DNA of 64,000 bases, taken from the NCBI GenBank assembly GCA_013397695.1, contig VYZI01000029.1, positions 2,881,558-2,945,557 of the forward strand, read 5' to 3'. The notes under the pieces are model-generated. The model was given only the letters and a program-made list of their open reading frames with translations, searched no databases and was not told the origin of the DNA. Below, in pieces: positions 1 to 11,690 of the stretch (the stretch's first letter is position 1; every line of letters begins with the position of its first letter). A program made the translations under genes and the position numbers. The DNA comes from Centropus unirufus (lineage: Eukaryota > Chordata > Aves > Cuculiformes > Centropidae).

Positions 1-3000
1 CAGAAAGTTTGAAGTGGATATTTAAACCAGGTGAGCTGCTGAAAGAAATGAAATGAAGTTATGCCTAGAGAAACAACATAAGAAGAAGCCTTGATTTCAC
101 TTAAACAGTGTATTTTCATTTTCATAGCTGTATGCAATCAGCCAGCCTGGTCATTTCTCCTTATCTTCCATGTCTTCTATGCCAGCCCCGTGCTGTACTT
201 GTTAAGATAGGTCAGCCATGGTTAACTTGATAACTGACCTTTTACCGTTCATTGCTCATTTGGTGCATCTTGCCGTTCTATTGTCTTGTGTAGTTTAGGG
301 GCAGATTAAAACAAATTGAAAAAGAAAGAAAACTCATAAAATCCAAGAGATTGAATAAATATCATGCTGATCAAAAATGGATTTACCATTCTTTGGATGT
401 AAGCTCAGGAAACATTAATTACTGTAGCTGTTCTACAGTGTTGCATGCCCCCAAACATTTGCATTCATGAGGACAACTCGCTGCTGGGATGGTCTCTAGT
501 GCTCAGTGTGGGCTCAGCTTTGAATGATCAAAGACAATGCAATATTACAAACGCTACACCAGTGGTTAGGAGCTCAGCAGAGGACCTAAAGGGTAGAGTG
601 CTGATTAAAAATTATTTGCAGGTCACTTTAAGGGCTAAGATGGGGACTTGCCTGATAAGTTTTCTACATTTGAAAATTGTCCTTGTGTTATTAATGATGT
701 CCTATATTTACTCATCTAAGACTCCTCATTCTAACATAATGGAAGCCCAAGAGCCATGAGTTTAAAGACACTTTCAGTTTCTCTGCTTGGGGGACAAATC
801 ATCAGTCCATGTGTATTGGATGCAGGTGGCCAGTGTTGGAAGCAGGGGGACAGAGGTAGAATGGGAGCAGAGACTAAGAAATTGACTGGATGGCTGTCTA
901 GCACGTAGCTCAGGTCAACCCACCACAACACATAAGAAAGTACTATAACATTTAACTGCAAGTGAGTTAAGGTGTCATGATGCCTCCAGTGGTCATTTTG
1001 ATTTAGTCTTCTTTCTCCACAGGGAAAAAAAAAAACCACAACCCCAAATTTACCCACCCACTCCCCCAATTAGAAATCCAGCAACAATAAAAACCCCACA
1101 AACAGAAAAAACCCCAACAAACTAGCCATTCTAACAAAAGCTGTGTTGTTTAGTACATGTTTAGCTTTCATATAGCAAAATACATTGAATAAATATCATG
1201 GAGAACATATAGCCACAGGACATTGTCTGCAAGTTACTGGCAATAGATATTTTGGGACTGTCCAACATTTTGAATGAGAGCACTAATTTAATAAAAAAAA
1301 GATAAATTCACTGTTGCATAAAACTAAGCCACAAAGAAAGCTCTTGTAAAAGAGGTGCATAGTCTATTCCCTCCCCTAGACACTTCTGCCTTACTGTAAA
1401 ATAAGCCTTATGTGCCTTTTTCCATCTTGGTCTAGAAGCAGGATTATAGAAAAAACACTGGAAAAATGAAGTAACCTTCTGGTATTTCCAGCCTAAGAAC
1501 CAGTTCAAGTCTCTGCACCAGTAATTATCTAAACTAGTCCACCTACTGTAAATACATAGTTTTTGCTCTAAAAACGGAGTGTGGGACCATTGCAGGTGCC
1601 AGGAAGTGTTATAAGTGCCCCCAACCTTGAAAGAAATCACAGAGGCTGTTATGGGACAATGCGTACATATATAGTTTTCAAAGTTATGTCTACAGATAAA
1701 CCAGCATTCTCTATGAACTGAGTTTAAAATCATCAGTCTAGAGGAAAATGAAACATCTCAGCTCTTTTGGAATAGATCATGATGCAAAACTAAGAAGAGC
1801 ATAATTGGCACAGATTTGTCTGATGACAGTATTAAGGTCATGGATTTTAATAGAGATTTCCTTCCACTGCTGGTAATTTCTATTTAATCCGAGACATGGG
1901 AGGTGGAGTTTTGTGGGTAGCAAGGATAGTACCGCAGTAGAATGAGTCCTGAGAATGCCACAGAGCAAATTTAGTCTCTTTCTGGGATTATGAATTGTTG
2001 TTCATAAAAAAGGAAAATTGTGGTCTTATTTACTTTTTTTAACATTGTTCCTGTTTCTGAAAATTGCAATGTATGTTTTCCCCATACCAGGTGCTTTAAA
2101 AGACAGCCTCTCCAGACCAGTTATAAGGGATAATGTCCATTGAGATTTTAGATGTTAACGGTTATTCCTATTAAGAAAAGTCTAAGATACAGTTTCGTAA
2201 AATTTCTCAGATTCAGTGAAGGCAAATCACTTTGTTACCAAAATTTAAATCATCCCCCTATTGCCAAAAGAGCAGTGACAGTTTGCAAACAGCTAAAACT
2301 ACAAAACTTGTTTTGCTAGACCAATTTATAATGTATCATCTGTTGGATAAAAAAATAGCAAGACAGAAAAGAAAAATTACTCTTTGGGAAAAGCTTAAAA
2401 TATAAGTGTGTTAAAAATGATTTAATGTAAAAACTATTTATACAGTAAAGCTATTTAATCCAAATTAAATTCCTTTGAATTAGTTAAATTAATGGAATCA
2501 GGAAGAAAAACAAAAGGTTGAGCAATATTGTATAGGTAAAATTTTCAACCTGAACCGTGAGGACATTGGGAAAATTTATAAAGGAAAACATCCTTAATGT
2601 CAATAACACTTTTTTTCCATGAAAGGTAGTGTTTGAGCCTTATTCTCAAGTTTCAGCTCTCTTCTTAGAAAAAGACTTAGTGAATTTCCTCCTCATAGAG
2701 AGTTTTGCCTACTCCATGCCTCCCACACAAGATCTGCTGTACTTGAGCTATTCATAACACTTTGTCTAACCTGTCCCTGGAAGCTACCCCAGGAGGAAAA
2801 TCTCTCATCCTCTCACAGCAATCCATTTGAGGCCTAGTTGCCTTCACAAATATAATTCTCTCACTTTATTTTAATCTTTTTATAATTTTATTCCATTGTG
2901 CAATTTAAACTATTTTCGACTCGTTCCACTCAGCGAGGATAAGAAGCACTGTTTATTCTTCACAAGGTATTTTGTGCATGTCAAGATGACTGTCTCCAGG

Positions 3001-3069
3001 GGGAACCCTCTTTTCCTGGTTATTTGAACTTCTGTTTCAATTTCCCAGAGTTGTGGGGTTTTGAAGTAT
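1..3069. other. No gene recognised (intergenic or intronic)
   Basis: I see no coding exon, RNA gene or intact repeat here. The longest frame, 141 codons on the minus strand at 1308-1733, has no motif I recognise and no convincing promoter or splice context, so I treat it as chance. There is a short A-run with C-rich flank around 1021-1060 and an AT-rich stretch at about 2390-2530 with many TTTAAT and AATTAAA words. A 17-bp string starting ATTGAATAAATAT occurs near 350 and again near 1184. In AT-rich DNA of this length that is not significant. Confidence 0.6.
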
Positions 3070-3285
3070 TTTAGGTATATTCTGCTTTCTGTCATTTTTT
3101 ATTCCTAAAAGTTTTGCCTCTGTCATTTCATAACTCTTCTCACACAAGCTACTTTGCCACAATGGGTGGCTGAAAAGTTCTTTGAAGGTGAGGTAAGAGC
3201 TGCTTGATAGGCTGCTTGTCACCATACCAATTGTCCAAAAGATGCTTAGGTTTTTAAAGTCCTCCATCAACACCAAGACCTTTAT
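3070..3285 (-). mobile_element. Decayed CR1 LINE fragment (endonuclease region)
   Basis: Translated on the minus strand, this stretch gives LVLMEDF followed after two residues by an IFW, which resembles the LVLMGDFN...ICW motif of the CR1 endonuclease domain. Further on, YEMTEAKLLGI resembles the HEMxEFxILG segment near the end of that domain. The spacing is shorter than in an intact element, which implies internal deletions, and the catalytic Asn after GDF is replaced. CR1 is the main LINE family of birds, and its ORF2 product makes the nick and reverse-transcribes the element. This copy cannot be functional. Identification rests on two short motifs in the right order and on one strand, so it is moderate to weak. 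Confidence 0.42.
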
Positions 3286-6200
3286 CACACCTGATCTACC
3301 AGGCTGGATGTTCAATGGCAGACCAGCATTGGATCATCCCTTCCAACCTTCTGTCATTGCCCAGAGATGTCAAAGGGTCTGTCATCCATTTCTTACTTCA
3401 GAGGATGACACTGCCAGATTTGTAAAAACACAGCAAACCAATACCAGAAAGGACTAGCATTTGTTAGGGTCATCATCCTAAATGGATGTAGCTGCAGAAT
3501 TTACGCCAGTCAGGTTTTGGATTGTATCAACACTAGTCAAAATAGGATGCATCTGCCACAGACTCTTCTCGCTGTTTTACTACTATCCAGGTTCCAGCTC
3601 CCAGGTACCACACTGCCTGCCATGTTCATGCAACTCCTTCACATATCAAAAGCTGTTAACGTGAGGATTTATATATCATCTGTTTTTCACCCTCATAAAG
3701 TGTCCCATTAGGTGAGAGTCACGCTGCCTTGCATTTGGATCATATTCTGACTCGTGTGCATCTGTGTAATGTATTTCTTTCCAGAACTGTTGAACTGTGC
3801 TTAGCCATCAGAATGGTGATTTTTTCAGGTCATCTTATTGAAAAATTCAGGTGTTTATATTGACAAAGCTGCAAGCAGAAAAATCTTTAAGGAGGAATAG
3901 TTCAGCAACACCTCTTTCTTCATTATAATTGAAGCAAGAGCTCTACCTTTCTTCTCTCTTCACTAAACGCTTACATTTCAGTGCACTGAAAAACTGCAAA
4001 ATGTATTTATTCTCCTTAATGATACCACACTAATGTCTATCATCTGTAAGTGGGATCATGCCTGTGCTGGTTTATATGGCTGCAGAGTAAAGCATTGCTC
4101 TTCCTTCAATGAGATGGTGATACACAGATGATACCATGGTCTCTTTTAATGCTTTGTACATACAGGACAACTCAGATGGGGTCATTGAAGTCTGGCTGGA
4201 TTGTGTCCATGGAAAGAGCTAGGAGAAGAGACCCCATTACAGGGGCAGATTTTATTTAAAGAAATGATCAATTAGAAATATTTTTACTGCAACTTTTCTG
4301 TGCACAAAGACCCTTTATTCCTTAAAACAGAGTGTATGGTATAAACCGAACATCTCCATTCCCACAATAAGGGTATTTTTTTTAAATAAGAGTGTTTGTA
4401 AGAGAATCTTGTTCAGTCATTTATAAATAGTCACCTCTGTAAACCAAGAAATAACCTTGTTTAAAAAAGTACCAACATTGTTGTTCTGTTGTCACCCGCT
4501 GGTAATTGAAAATGTGTTTCTGTCAGTTCCTCCTAAGACAGAATGTAATTCTTTCTAAGATCTTGATCTTAAATTGGCAAAAAAAAAGTCAGTGATAAAG
4601 CAGCCAGAAGTTGCTACTTGTTCTTTGCACTGGCAATATTGCTACTGCCCTTTCTTATAATCTAAGACATTATTCTTACTGGGTCTTGGAAGGCAGCAGT
4701 AGAGTCCTATTTTTTCATTGTTTTTTTCTCATGAATTGGTATTGAACCCTGCTTTGTACTGAAACAAGAAGACCTGCATTCCAAAACAAAATGAACAAAA
4801 TCCCAAAACACCCAAATTCATACAGGGCCAAACCTGAAAGCTTTTAGTTTGGTCATTACTCATACTAATTCAAAAAGGATTTTGCCTAAGTAGATTGGAT
4901 GAAGAATTTAGAAAATCTCTGTGATTAAGGCAGGGCTTTACAGTTAGAGAAATAACAAACCCTCTGTTCCTCTACTGTGCTTCATGGAGTTAATCTGATT
5001 TTTAATTCATCTGGTCTTCTGGAATAAAATAATCAGAGAAAACAAATAGGAGAACTAGAGATGAGTTGTGGCAGTGCTGGAAAATACAACTTCATACTTT
5101 CTGAACTAAGGCATCTCAAGCCTGATGAGACAGAGGAAAATTAGCATCATAGCCATGTCCGTTTGCATTCAGTCAGGCCCATATTCCTCTTGTGAACCAT
5201 CATTAATCAGCTGAAATAACCATGAAGAAGACAGTTTATTCCCAAGACAATCCCATAGATCCCAAACAGTGATATAACAATTCCTAAAAATAGCAGTTCC
5301 TCCCTCTGGTTTAAATATGGACCTTCTGCTCTGGGCACATTCTTCTTGAGTTACAGTCAGCAACTAACAGGCAGCTATGTAGTGCAATCCAAAAGAAGAT
5401 AAGAAAAGGGAAGCCAAGGGAAAGGTCCTAGTTAAAGTGCAAAGATTAGAAAAACTGAGATTCATCACTGGAAGCCTGTTCAAAAAGGGCTGGTTTGTAG
5501 GATAATTTGTGGTATGTAGCATATTAGCCAAGTTATGAATCCTTAGCCAATAATGTCATGGTTTGTTATTTTTTGTTTCTGCATGGCCAACAACTCTGCC
5601 TTTGTTTTCTCTCACTCTCTTTCACTCCTCACACACACACTTCCTAGCGTTTTGCCCAAGCCTTGAATCTTTTTAAAAATTTTTCTTGATTGGTACTGCA
5701 GGTTAGAGGGTCACTCCCAAAATACCTCAACTCTCTTAGAAAGTTCAGAACTCAAAAAATATCAGACATCAGCTGACTTGAAGGCCTCTAGCTTTCTGCA
5801 GAGTATCATGCAGGCAATAAAAGTTCCTCCATGACTCTACCAGTGTATCTCACTCATGTGAAAAGGCTACCTCTGGGTCATGAGGGTAATGCAATTCATT
5901 TACTGTCACACATTCTACCCTGGATCTCTCTCTGCTGGGAGCGTAAAGAGGCTAACTGCAATCCGAAGGAAGATTTTTGATATCGGCATGTCCTTTATGC
6001 TCTAGACTGGGACCAATGGTTCATATCCATTAGGCTGGCAAAAGAAAGCAATCAGGTGGCAATGATTTTCAATCACTACTGGTTCAGGGCTAGATTCAAA
6101 CAAGTGACCTAGAGGTGAAATGTTCCACATCCCATTACTGATCCTCTAAATTATTCTTCCCCCACAGATGAGACTTGACACACATAAAAAGTAGTATGTG

Positions 6201-6373
6201 AGGAACTGGAATAGAAAAATTGACACAGTATTTCATAATAGATCTGGTTTTTGTTAGCTCATTATGCCTAGGCAATATTGTTATAGTACAATGATAGGGC
6301 AGAATTATTGATTTATCTAGTGACTCATAACTGAGTAACCACAAACAGCATACCCAGTTTATGAATGACTTAC
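3286..6373. other. No gene recognised
   Basis: The open frames here are all under 75 codons and none resembles a known protein. A pyrimidine and CA-rich stretch lies at about 5610-5642. Around 6075-6115 the plus strand reads like a fragment with a tRNA-type B-box (GATTCAAAC), as in old SINE relics, but it is too short to assign. Confidence 0.55.
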
Positions 6374-6424
6374 CGACATCTAGAAATATTTTTCAGAAAA
6401 TTTGGCTCTGTGGTGTGACCAAAT
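6374..6424 (-). other. Exon-like segment, 51 nt (unconfirmed)
   Basis: On the minus strand a strong acceptor (CTGTTTCTCCTCTTCAG) precedes 51 nt that end at a GTAAGTC donor. One of three frames is open (it reads FGHTTEPNFLKNISRCR). The other two contain stops. I do not recognise the peptide. Two further segments with good splice sites on the same strand lie within 1.2 kb upstream (7042-7087 and 7561-7594). It could be a small exon of a lncRNA or a cryptic site. Confidence 0.25.
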
Positions 6425-7041
6425 CTGAAGAGGAGAAACAGTGCTGTATCTTCTGGAGGATTTTGTAGGAGAAAAAGAATGGAAGGAAATTAAATTAAAA
6501 ACTAAAAATTGCTATAACAGATACTTTGGGCTTTAGTAAGAGGGGTAGGAAAAGGTCTACTTAGACAATTTCCTTTGCTCAGTAGACAGTTATCTGTCTC
6601 ATTGAAGAGGAATATAAACATAAAATGCAAGATCTGGGGCAAAACAAACACGTCAAAGGACTTACATCATTCTCCCTCTTTCCTTTCTAGTTGCCTTTCT
6701 GATGCTACAAGACATTTAGTAGCTCCCTCCAGGGCTCACCCCCTCTGACCCAGCAGCCTCAACTCCTACACGTGCACTAAAGGTGCCACCAGTACAAGAT
6801 CATGATAGACTAGACCTGCTTCAAACATGAGTCAACAGCCATGTGTTTGTTCAGACTCTAAAAAGTTTGAAACTCTGAGGGTCTGAGAGAAGTAACTTCT
6901 TTGTAAATTTGTGGGGTTTTATATTACCTAACAGCCAAACAGAAATTTTATTTAGTGCAGCTTTTTTATTTTCAGGGAGTGGGTAACCACAACACATAGT
7001 AGTGAAGATACGGCAAAGGGCTTTTTCTCTACAACACTCAC

Positions 7042-7087
7042 CTCTGGCAAATAGCTCAGTGCAGCAAAGAGAAGGCACATAACAGGG
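7042..7087 (-). other. Exon-like segment, 46 nt (unconfirmed)
   Basis: On the minus strand the acceptor tract GCTCTTTTGCTCCTCCAG is followed by 46 nt and a near-consensus donor, CCAGAG then GTGAGTG. Two frames are open through the segment. If joined to the segment at 7561-7594 in its only open frame, reading continues across this one but reaches a TAG inside the 51-nt segment at 6374-6424. That argues for a non-coding transcript rather than a protein, if the segments are exons at all. Confidence 0.25.
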
Positions 7088-7560
7088 CTGGAGGAGCAAA
7101 AGAGCTCTACTCTAAAAATACGTGACACTGAGTGATGCAAAAGGAGGTGGGTGGGGAAGCAAGTGCTAGTAATGCTTTCAAGTATCAATCAAGCACTCAT
7201 CTTTTTTCTATCATTTGAATTGTAGTGCCATTCTTTCAGGACTTCAGATAACTGTTGCGGAAGTGTTTATCAAATCCAACAGCTCTTCTTTGCAAGGATG
7301 CATGAAAAAATAGCAAACAGGAAAAATAAATCGCTTATTCCATGTAAAAGAAGTTGGCTTAGTCTGTCATTAAATAAAATTTCCTTAGCACAATGCAAGA
7401 TTGCTAGTACACTGAGAAACCAGGTGAGCTGTCAGAATTCAGGTGCAGAATGACTGAGGTGTATTGGGACCTTGGTTATACAATTAAATCAGAGGAAGCA
7501 GACTTCTTCACAATATTAACCAGCCCGTATATAACTTGCAGTTTGTCCTCCAATACTTAC

Positions 7561-7594
7561 CTAGGGTGAGCTAAATCATTTGTCTCTCCACTGA
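7561..7594 (-). other. Exon-like segment, 34 nt (unconfirmed)
   Basis: On the minus strand a moderate acceptor (CCAGGTTCCTTCTGTAG) is followed by 34 nt and a GTAAGT donor after CCTAG. Only one frame is open. It is the most 5' of three same-strand exon-like segments. The acceptor is weaker than in the other two. Confidence 0.18.
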
Positions 7595-8189
7595 CTACAG
7601 AAGGAACCTGGACAGCTAACTTGGAATAGACAATCAATTTTTCAGTAGCTTATATTAGGGAAGGTGAAACTGATCTGTAGTGTCTTACATATAACCAATA
7701 TCCTACTAAAGTTTATTTTACAGAATTAAATTTAAACAACTGGGGAAGAGAATATTGCAGTATGTTTTGAAAATAGATGGCCATGTAGCAAGACAAAGAC
7801 AAAAGTTTTTCCAGGCTGAAGGTGACCCCGGGAAGAAGGCTTCCGTTCAACAGTAGCTAGATTGTATTAATGGGCTGGGGAACAGTCTTTTATAAGTCTT
7901 ATTCCACATGTAACTGAATAGTAGAAAGCATGTCAGGAAAAACAACCCTACCATTTTGACTGTTATTTGCAATATCTTTATTTAAGAGCCAGCATGGAAG
8001 CTGTGAGGGAGGAGAAGATGTTAACAGAGAATGTTAAGAGATGCAGTGTTGCTGTGCTTAGAAGAAACTTTACCCTATGTAGCCGTACTCAGTTGACTCA
8101 GAGAAGCACTGGAGACGTTTTATAGGCTCAGGTTGCAAAGATTCAGCAAACCACATCTTGGACCGATTTGGAGTAAGGAGTTTACATCT
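7595..8189. other. No gene recognised
   Basis: No exon, repeat or RNA gene could be identified. The base composition is ordinary for the window. Confidence 0.55.
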
Positions 8190-8206
8190 CTTATCTTTAA
8201 GATAAG
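8190..8206. promoter_or_regulatory. Palindromic GATA-factor site
   Basis: The 17 bases read CTTATCT, a TTA spacer, then AGATAAG. This is an odd-length perfect palindrome with a WGATAR site on each strand. Closely spaced opposed GATA sites are bound by the two zinc fingers of GATA1-6 proteins in known enhancers. The sequence match is direct, but function in this place is inferred, and single matches of this kind also arise by chance. Confidence 0.3.
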
Positions 8207-8639
8207 TCTGCCATAAACATATTTGTCACTCAAGTGTTGCCATTAGTAGTGCTTCTCCTAGTAGTATAGGATCCATGGTGTTCAGCATCACTGTTTATCA
8301 AGAATGAAATGTGAGTGATTAAACGATAAGAGAGGGAAAATATGAAGCCACTCAGGGGATAAAAATACCTAAATGTCCGGCAGTTAGGTTTCACAATTGG
8401 TTTAATTGGTCTACACTTCAGAAAATTATCATTTAATTAGCAGAGAAGCGTTCATACTTCAGAAGCAGGGTCTGTCTTGGGCTGATAGTGTGAAGAAAGA
8501 AAGGCATATGAAGAGTCATAGGGAAGTGGACTGAGAATAAGAAAGCAGACTAAGCTTTCACAACTCAGAAACTGACTGACCGCTGCGAAACTCTGTTGCC
8601 TTGAAACAGCACTATATAGTGATGGTCTTTGTTTTCCAG

Positions 8640-8674
8640 AGCCTCAAACTTCACTCATGGCTGCAGACAGGAAG
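8640..8674 (+). other. Exon-like segment, 35 nt, with an in-frame ATG (unconfirmed)
   Basis: The plus strand shows a good acceptor (GTCTTTGTTTTCCAG), 35 nt, and an almost perfect donor (GGAAG then GTAAGTG). All three frames are open. One contains ATG at 8657 in a fair Kozak context (CTCATGG) and reads MAADRK up to the donor, so it could be a first coding exon. No partner exon was recognised, and it lies on the opposite strand to the exon-like segments at 6.4-7.6 kb. Confidence 0.25.
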
Positions 8675-10529
8675 GTAAGTGAACCCACAGAAAGCCAGGT
8701 GGGAGACATTATTTAGCTCCTGACCCAATTCCTGTCAAAGAACTGCAGAGTTGGACCAGGAGATTTTACTAACAACTAATTGCTTCAGCTTTTCCCTCCA
8801 TACTATGAAGTCTGATTGTGATCTTAACCATACTGTGGCTCGCTGGGAAGGTTTTGTGGAAGGCGAAGGAGACAAGTTAGACAACTTCCAGATTTCATCC
8901 AGGTGAAAGATTAAACTATGTGTAAATCTACAAACACGGCAGCTGAATGTGGCCCGGTGTCTGTGTATTGGCATTGCTGTTTGTAGTCAGTCAGCTTCAG
9001 AACATTCTATTCAAATTCCCTTGAGGAATCTGCTCAAGAAACACCTTTGAACAAGGGGAAAAACTAAATATTTGAAGCTAAATGTAATTCCCTCTGTGCA
9101 GGGTGGCTATCTGGCCAGCACTGTCCAGTTTTAGTCAGTCCTGGATATTGTAATACCATTTTTTTAAGTGCTTAAGAGTGCATTGATGTAATTTGCAGAA
9201 GCAGTCGGTTTAAAGCATATGTTGAAGTTGTTATACATCATGTGCTTGCCATTGACAGCTTTAATTTTCATGAATTTTGTGAACTTGTATGAAGAAGATT
9301 TAATGTGTGTTTATTTCCAACTGGTGTACTATAGCTAAATTAACACAAGTAAGCACCAGAAACCATCAAATTAGAACATCAAATCACACACAACTGTGAC
9401 ATGAAATGAGCAAGTGGAAGCACAGAATAGTTTTGTGTACCCCTATATATGAATGCACTCTGTTAGCCCCCCTGTTTGTCAGCAGAAATTAAGGGGGTCT
9501 GCCATAATACAAGCAATGTGAGAAACCAAGGGGAATTTTTCAAGGCCAGCAGTTGGTATGTACTACTATATGATCATATCTGCTTAATTCTGACTCACAG
9601 AGCTAGCACAACATTTGTCAAGATCATGAAGTTCCCAGAACTTAACAGCTTAGTAGTCCCTATGTCTAGCCTCCCCCCTTCTCTGCCACACTCCTTGCTG
9701 TGAAAAGAAAAATATTGGAAGGTTTTGAGAGGCTCCCCAGATTGACGTCTGCTGTTCGATACCCACCTAATGAGCTGCTTAACAACTGTTACCGAAATTA
9801 ATGAGTCAAGTCACAGTTGTAATTACCATATTGCAGATCACAGTATTGTATTAGATTACCATGGACTTCTATTTAGGCATATTTATACCATGACGACTGT
9901 TTTAAATGTGCACCAATGTTTAAGCAGATTGCATTGCCTCATAGCCCAAATTTATTAGGCTAGGCAGGAGTTATCGTGTTACCATGATTTCTTTGGTTCC
10001 AGCTTATGGGGATCGATGAAGAGCCAATCTTAATTTAAGAATATTCAGGGATAGAAAAATGCACAAATGTTACTAACAAACCTTATTCATGTGTGTAAGA
10101 ACACACAAGGATCTGATGATGAAAACCAAAATCTGGGGCCAGAAGCAGGTGCTTCACTCTCAGGATATATTAGTGTAACTAGGCATAAATTACTCTGATT
10201 TAACTTCTACTTTAAGAGAAACGTGGAATCCCCAGAATACAATGCTCCAGTAGTTCAGCATAATCAAGCATAGTTCCTTATTTAGAGTTCTGCTTTCTTC
10301 TGCTTAGAAAGAGGTAAGAAACAGAGTCCTATATAACAGCTTCCTGTACATTATCTTGAAAAGACTATAATTTTAGCTTTCTCCTATTCTACTCTTAGTA
10401 ATGAACAAATCTTCTCCGCTCCATGAAATAAGATGATGTGGATGCAGACAGGTTTCTTCTGCATTTGGGTTAAGCTCTTGTTTGTTTATCACTAACAATG
10501 CTTCAAGAGGCAGTGATACTTATGTGTCT
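8675..10529. other. No gene recognised
   Basis: Only short unrelated open frames of up to 75 codons are present. I see no repeat family and no strong splice-site pair. Confidence 0.55.
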
Positions 10530-10775
10530 GTGTGTATACACGTACAAAAACATACACACATNNNNNNNNNNNNNNNNNNNNNNNNNNNNNNNNNNNNNNN
10601 NNNNNNNNNNNNNNNNNNNNNNNNNNNNNNNNNNNNNNNNNNNNNNNNNNNNNNNNNNNNNNNNNNNNNNNNNNNNNNNNNNNNNNNNNNNNNNNNNNNN
10701 NNNNNNNNNNNNACGTATATATATATACACACGTGTATATATATATATACAAGGCACATAGATATATACACACAC
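10530..10775. repeat. AC/AT microsatellite interrupted by an assembly gap
   Basis: The left flank is rich in TGTGTGTATACACG and ACACAC. The right flank is alternating TATATATA with ACACACGTGTATAT and ends in ACACACAC. Both flanks alternate purine and pyrimidine, so the gap very probably hides more of the same simple repeat. Open frames crossing it are artefacts of translating N. Confidence 0.85.
10562..10712. other. Assembly gap (151 N)
   Basis: This is a run of N inside a dinucleotide repeat. Its length may be an estimate, so distances across it should not be trusted exactly. Confidence 0.98.
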
Positions 10776-11479
10776 AAGTGCAGCTGTTTACGGGCTTCTG
10801 CTATCCCCCAGAACCAGACACTACATTAGGGAAGCACTGCCTGGAGCCTCTCCTCCATCTACCCAATCCCATTCACCTTTCTGAAGCCTCCGGCACCTCA
10901 CCGCATCTGAGGAAGAGGGCTTGTCCATGCTATACCCTGACCCGATGCAGGTCATCAGCAAGTTACTAAAACCAAGAGGTGCATACATTGTGTGATGAAT
11001 AACCTTAGAGAGATTTCCAATGACTGAGCCTTCGTAGTACTTATCTTTGAATCTTGCAAAGGCATTTTCAGAATGGTTTGTCTCACTTCCCCCATTTCCT
11101 TCTCCAAAGAGAGCCTGTTAGCACAGACAAACGAGGCAAGTCAATAACATCCACCCAGACAGGATAAATTGAGCCAATTCAAGGATTCGGTGGATAGCAG
11201 CTGTGGTCCTGCCTGTGAAATACTATCGTTGTTGCTATTGTGCAGTGAGTCATCAAGCCCCTTTTATTTACAATTTCATATAAGTGCTGGCAAACACCGA
11301 TTTATGATTCACTGAAAGTAGAAAAATGGGGCATGGGCATGTTCAAGAAAGGAACACACATTCATGCATGCACAGACCAGCAACCTATCTTCAGTTTGTC
11401 CAGGAGAATTTTAAGCCACGCGGACACGAAACAGATTGACCTTTTATTACTTCAGAATTGAGGACAGATTTCCCCTTTA
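10776..11479. other. No gene recognised
   Basis: No exon or repeat family was identified. The first 150 bases after the microsatellite are somewhat more GC-rich than the surroundings. Confidence 0.5.
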
Positions 11480-11690
11480 AAGGCTTGATTATATTGCAGG
11501 GTTTGTTTGCTTTTTATGATTTCAGAAGATGCCATGGTAACTTGGGCAATGAATCCAAGCTCAGGCTGTTTCATGTGCTGAATTTAAAGCTCTGAATTGT
11601 ACTTTGCAATTTTAATCAATCTGGTGCCTGGAAAATTACTCTATTTATTTACTCTCAAAGAATATTTATGGTAGACAAGTTATAAGGACT
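11480..11690. promoter_or_regulatory. Candidate conserved non-coding element with an RFX-like X-box
   Basis: At 11529-11541 the plus strand reads ATGCCATGGTAAC, which differs little from the palindromic RFX X-box (GTTGCCATGGCAAC type). Downstream are TTTGCAATTTTAATCAAT and several TTTA/ATTA cores, with no decay into simple repeat. RFX-family proteins bind such boxes in ciliary, neural and immune enhancers and promoters. Conservation cannot be tested here, so the call is a motif-based inference. Confidence 0.25.

Noticed and set aside
350..1200. A 17-bp exact repeat beginning ATTGAATAAATAT near 350 and 1184, with a similar copy near 60068
   Set aside because: Expected by chance in AT-rich DNA of this size. 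The flanks are unrelated.
1308..1733. 141-codon minus-strand frame
   Set aside because: No known motif, no splice or promoter context, and length within the chance range for this window.
3298..3362. Plus-strand words like the end of CR1 (AGGCTGG, CCCTTCCAACC, CTGTCATTG)
   Set aside because: Only short words match and the terminal repeat is missing. It also has opposite orientation to the adjacent CR1 relic. Too weak to call.
6065..6140. tRNA B-box-like GATTCAAAC with flanking words suggesting a SINE
   Set aside because: No A-box, no tail and no family match. A single B-box-like word is not enough.
10482..10969. Open frames of 85-145 codons across the first gap
   Set aside because: Most codons are N. 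They are translation artefacts over a dinucleotide repeat and gap.
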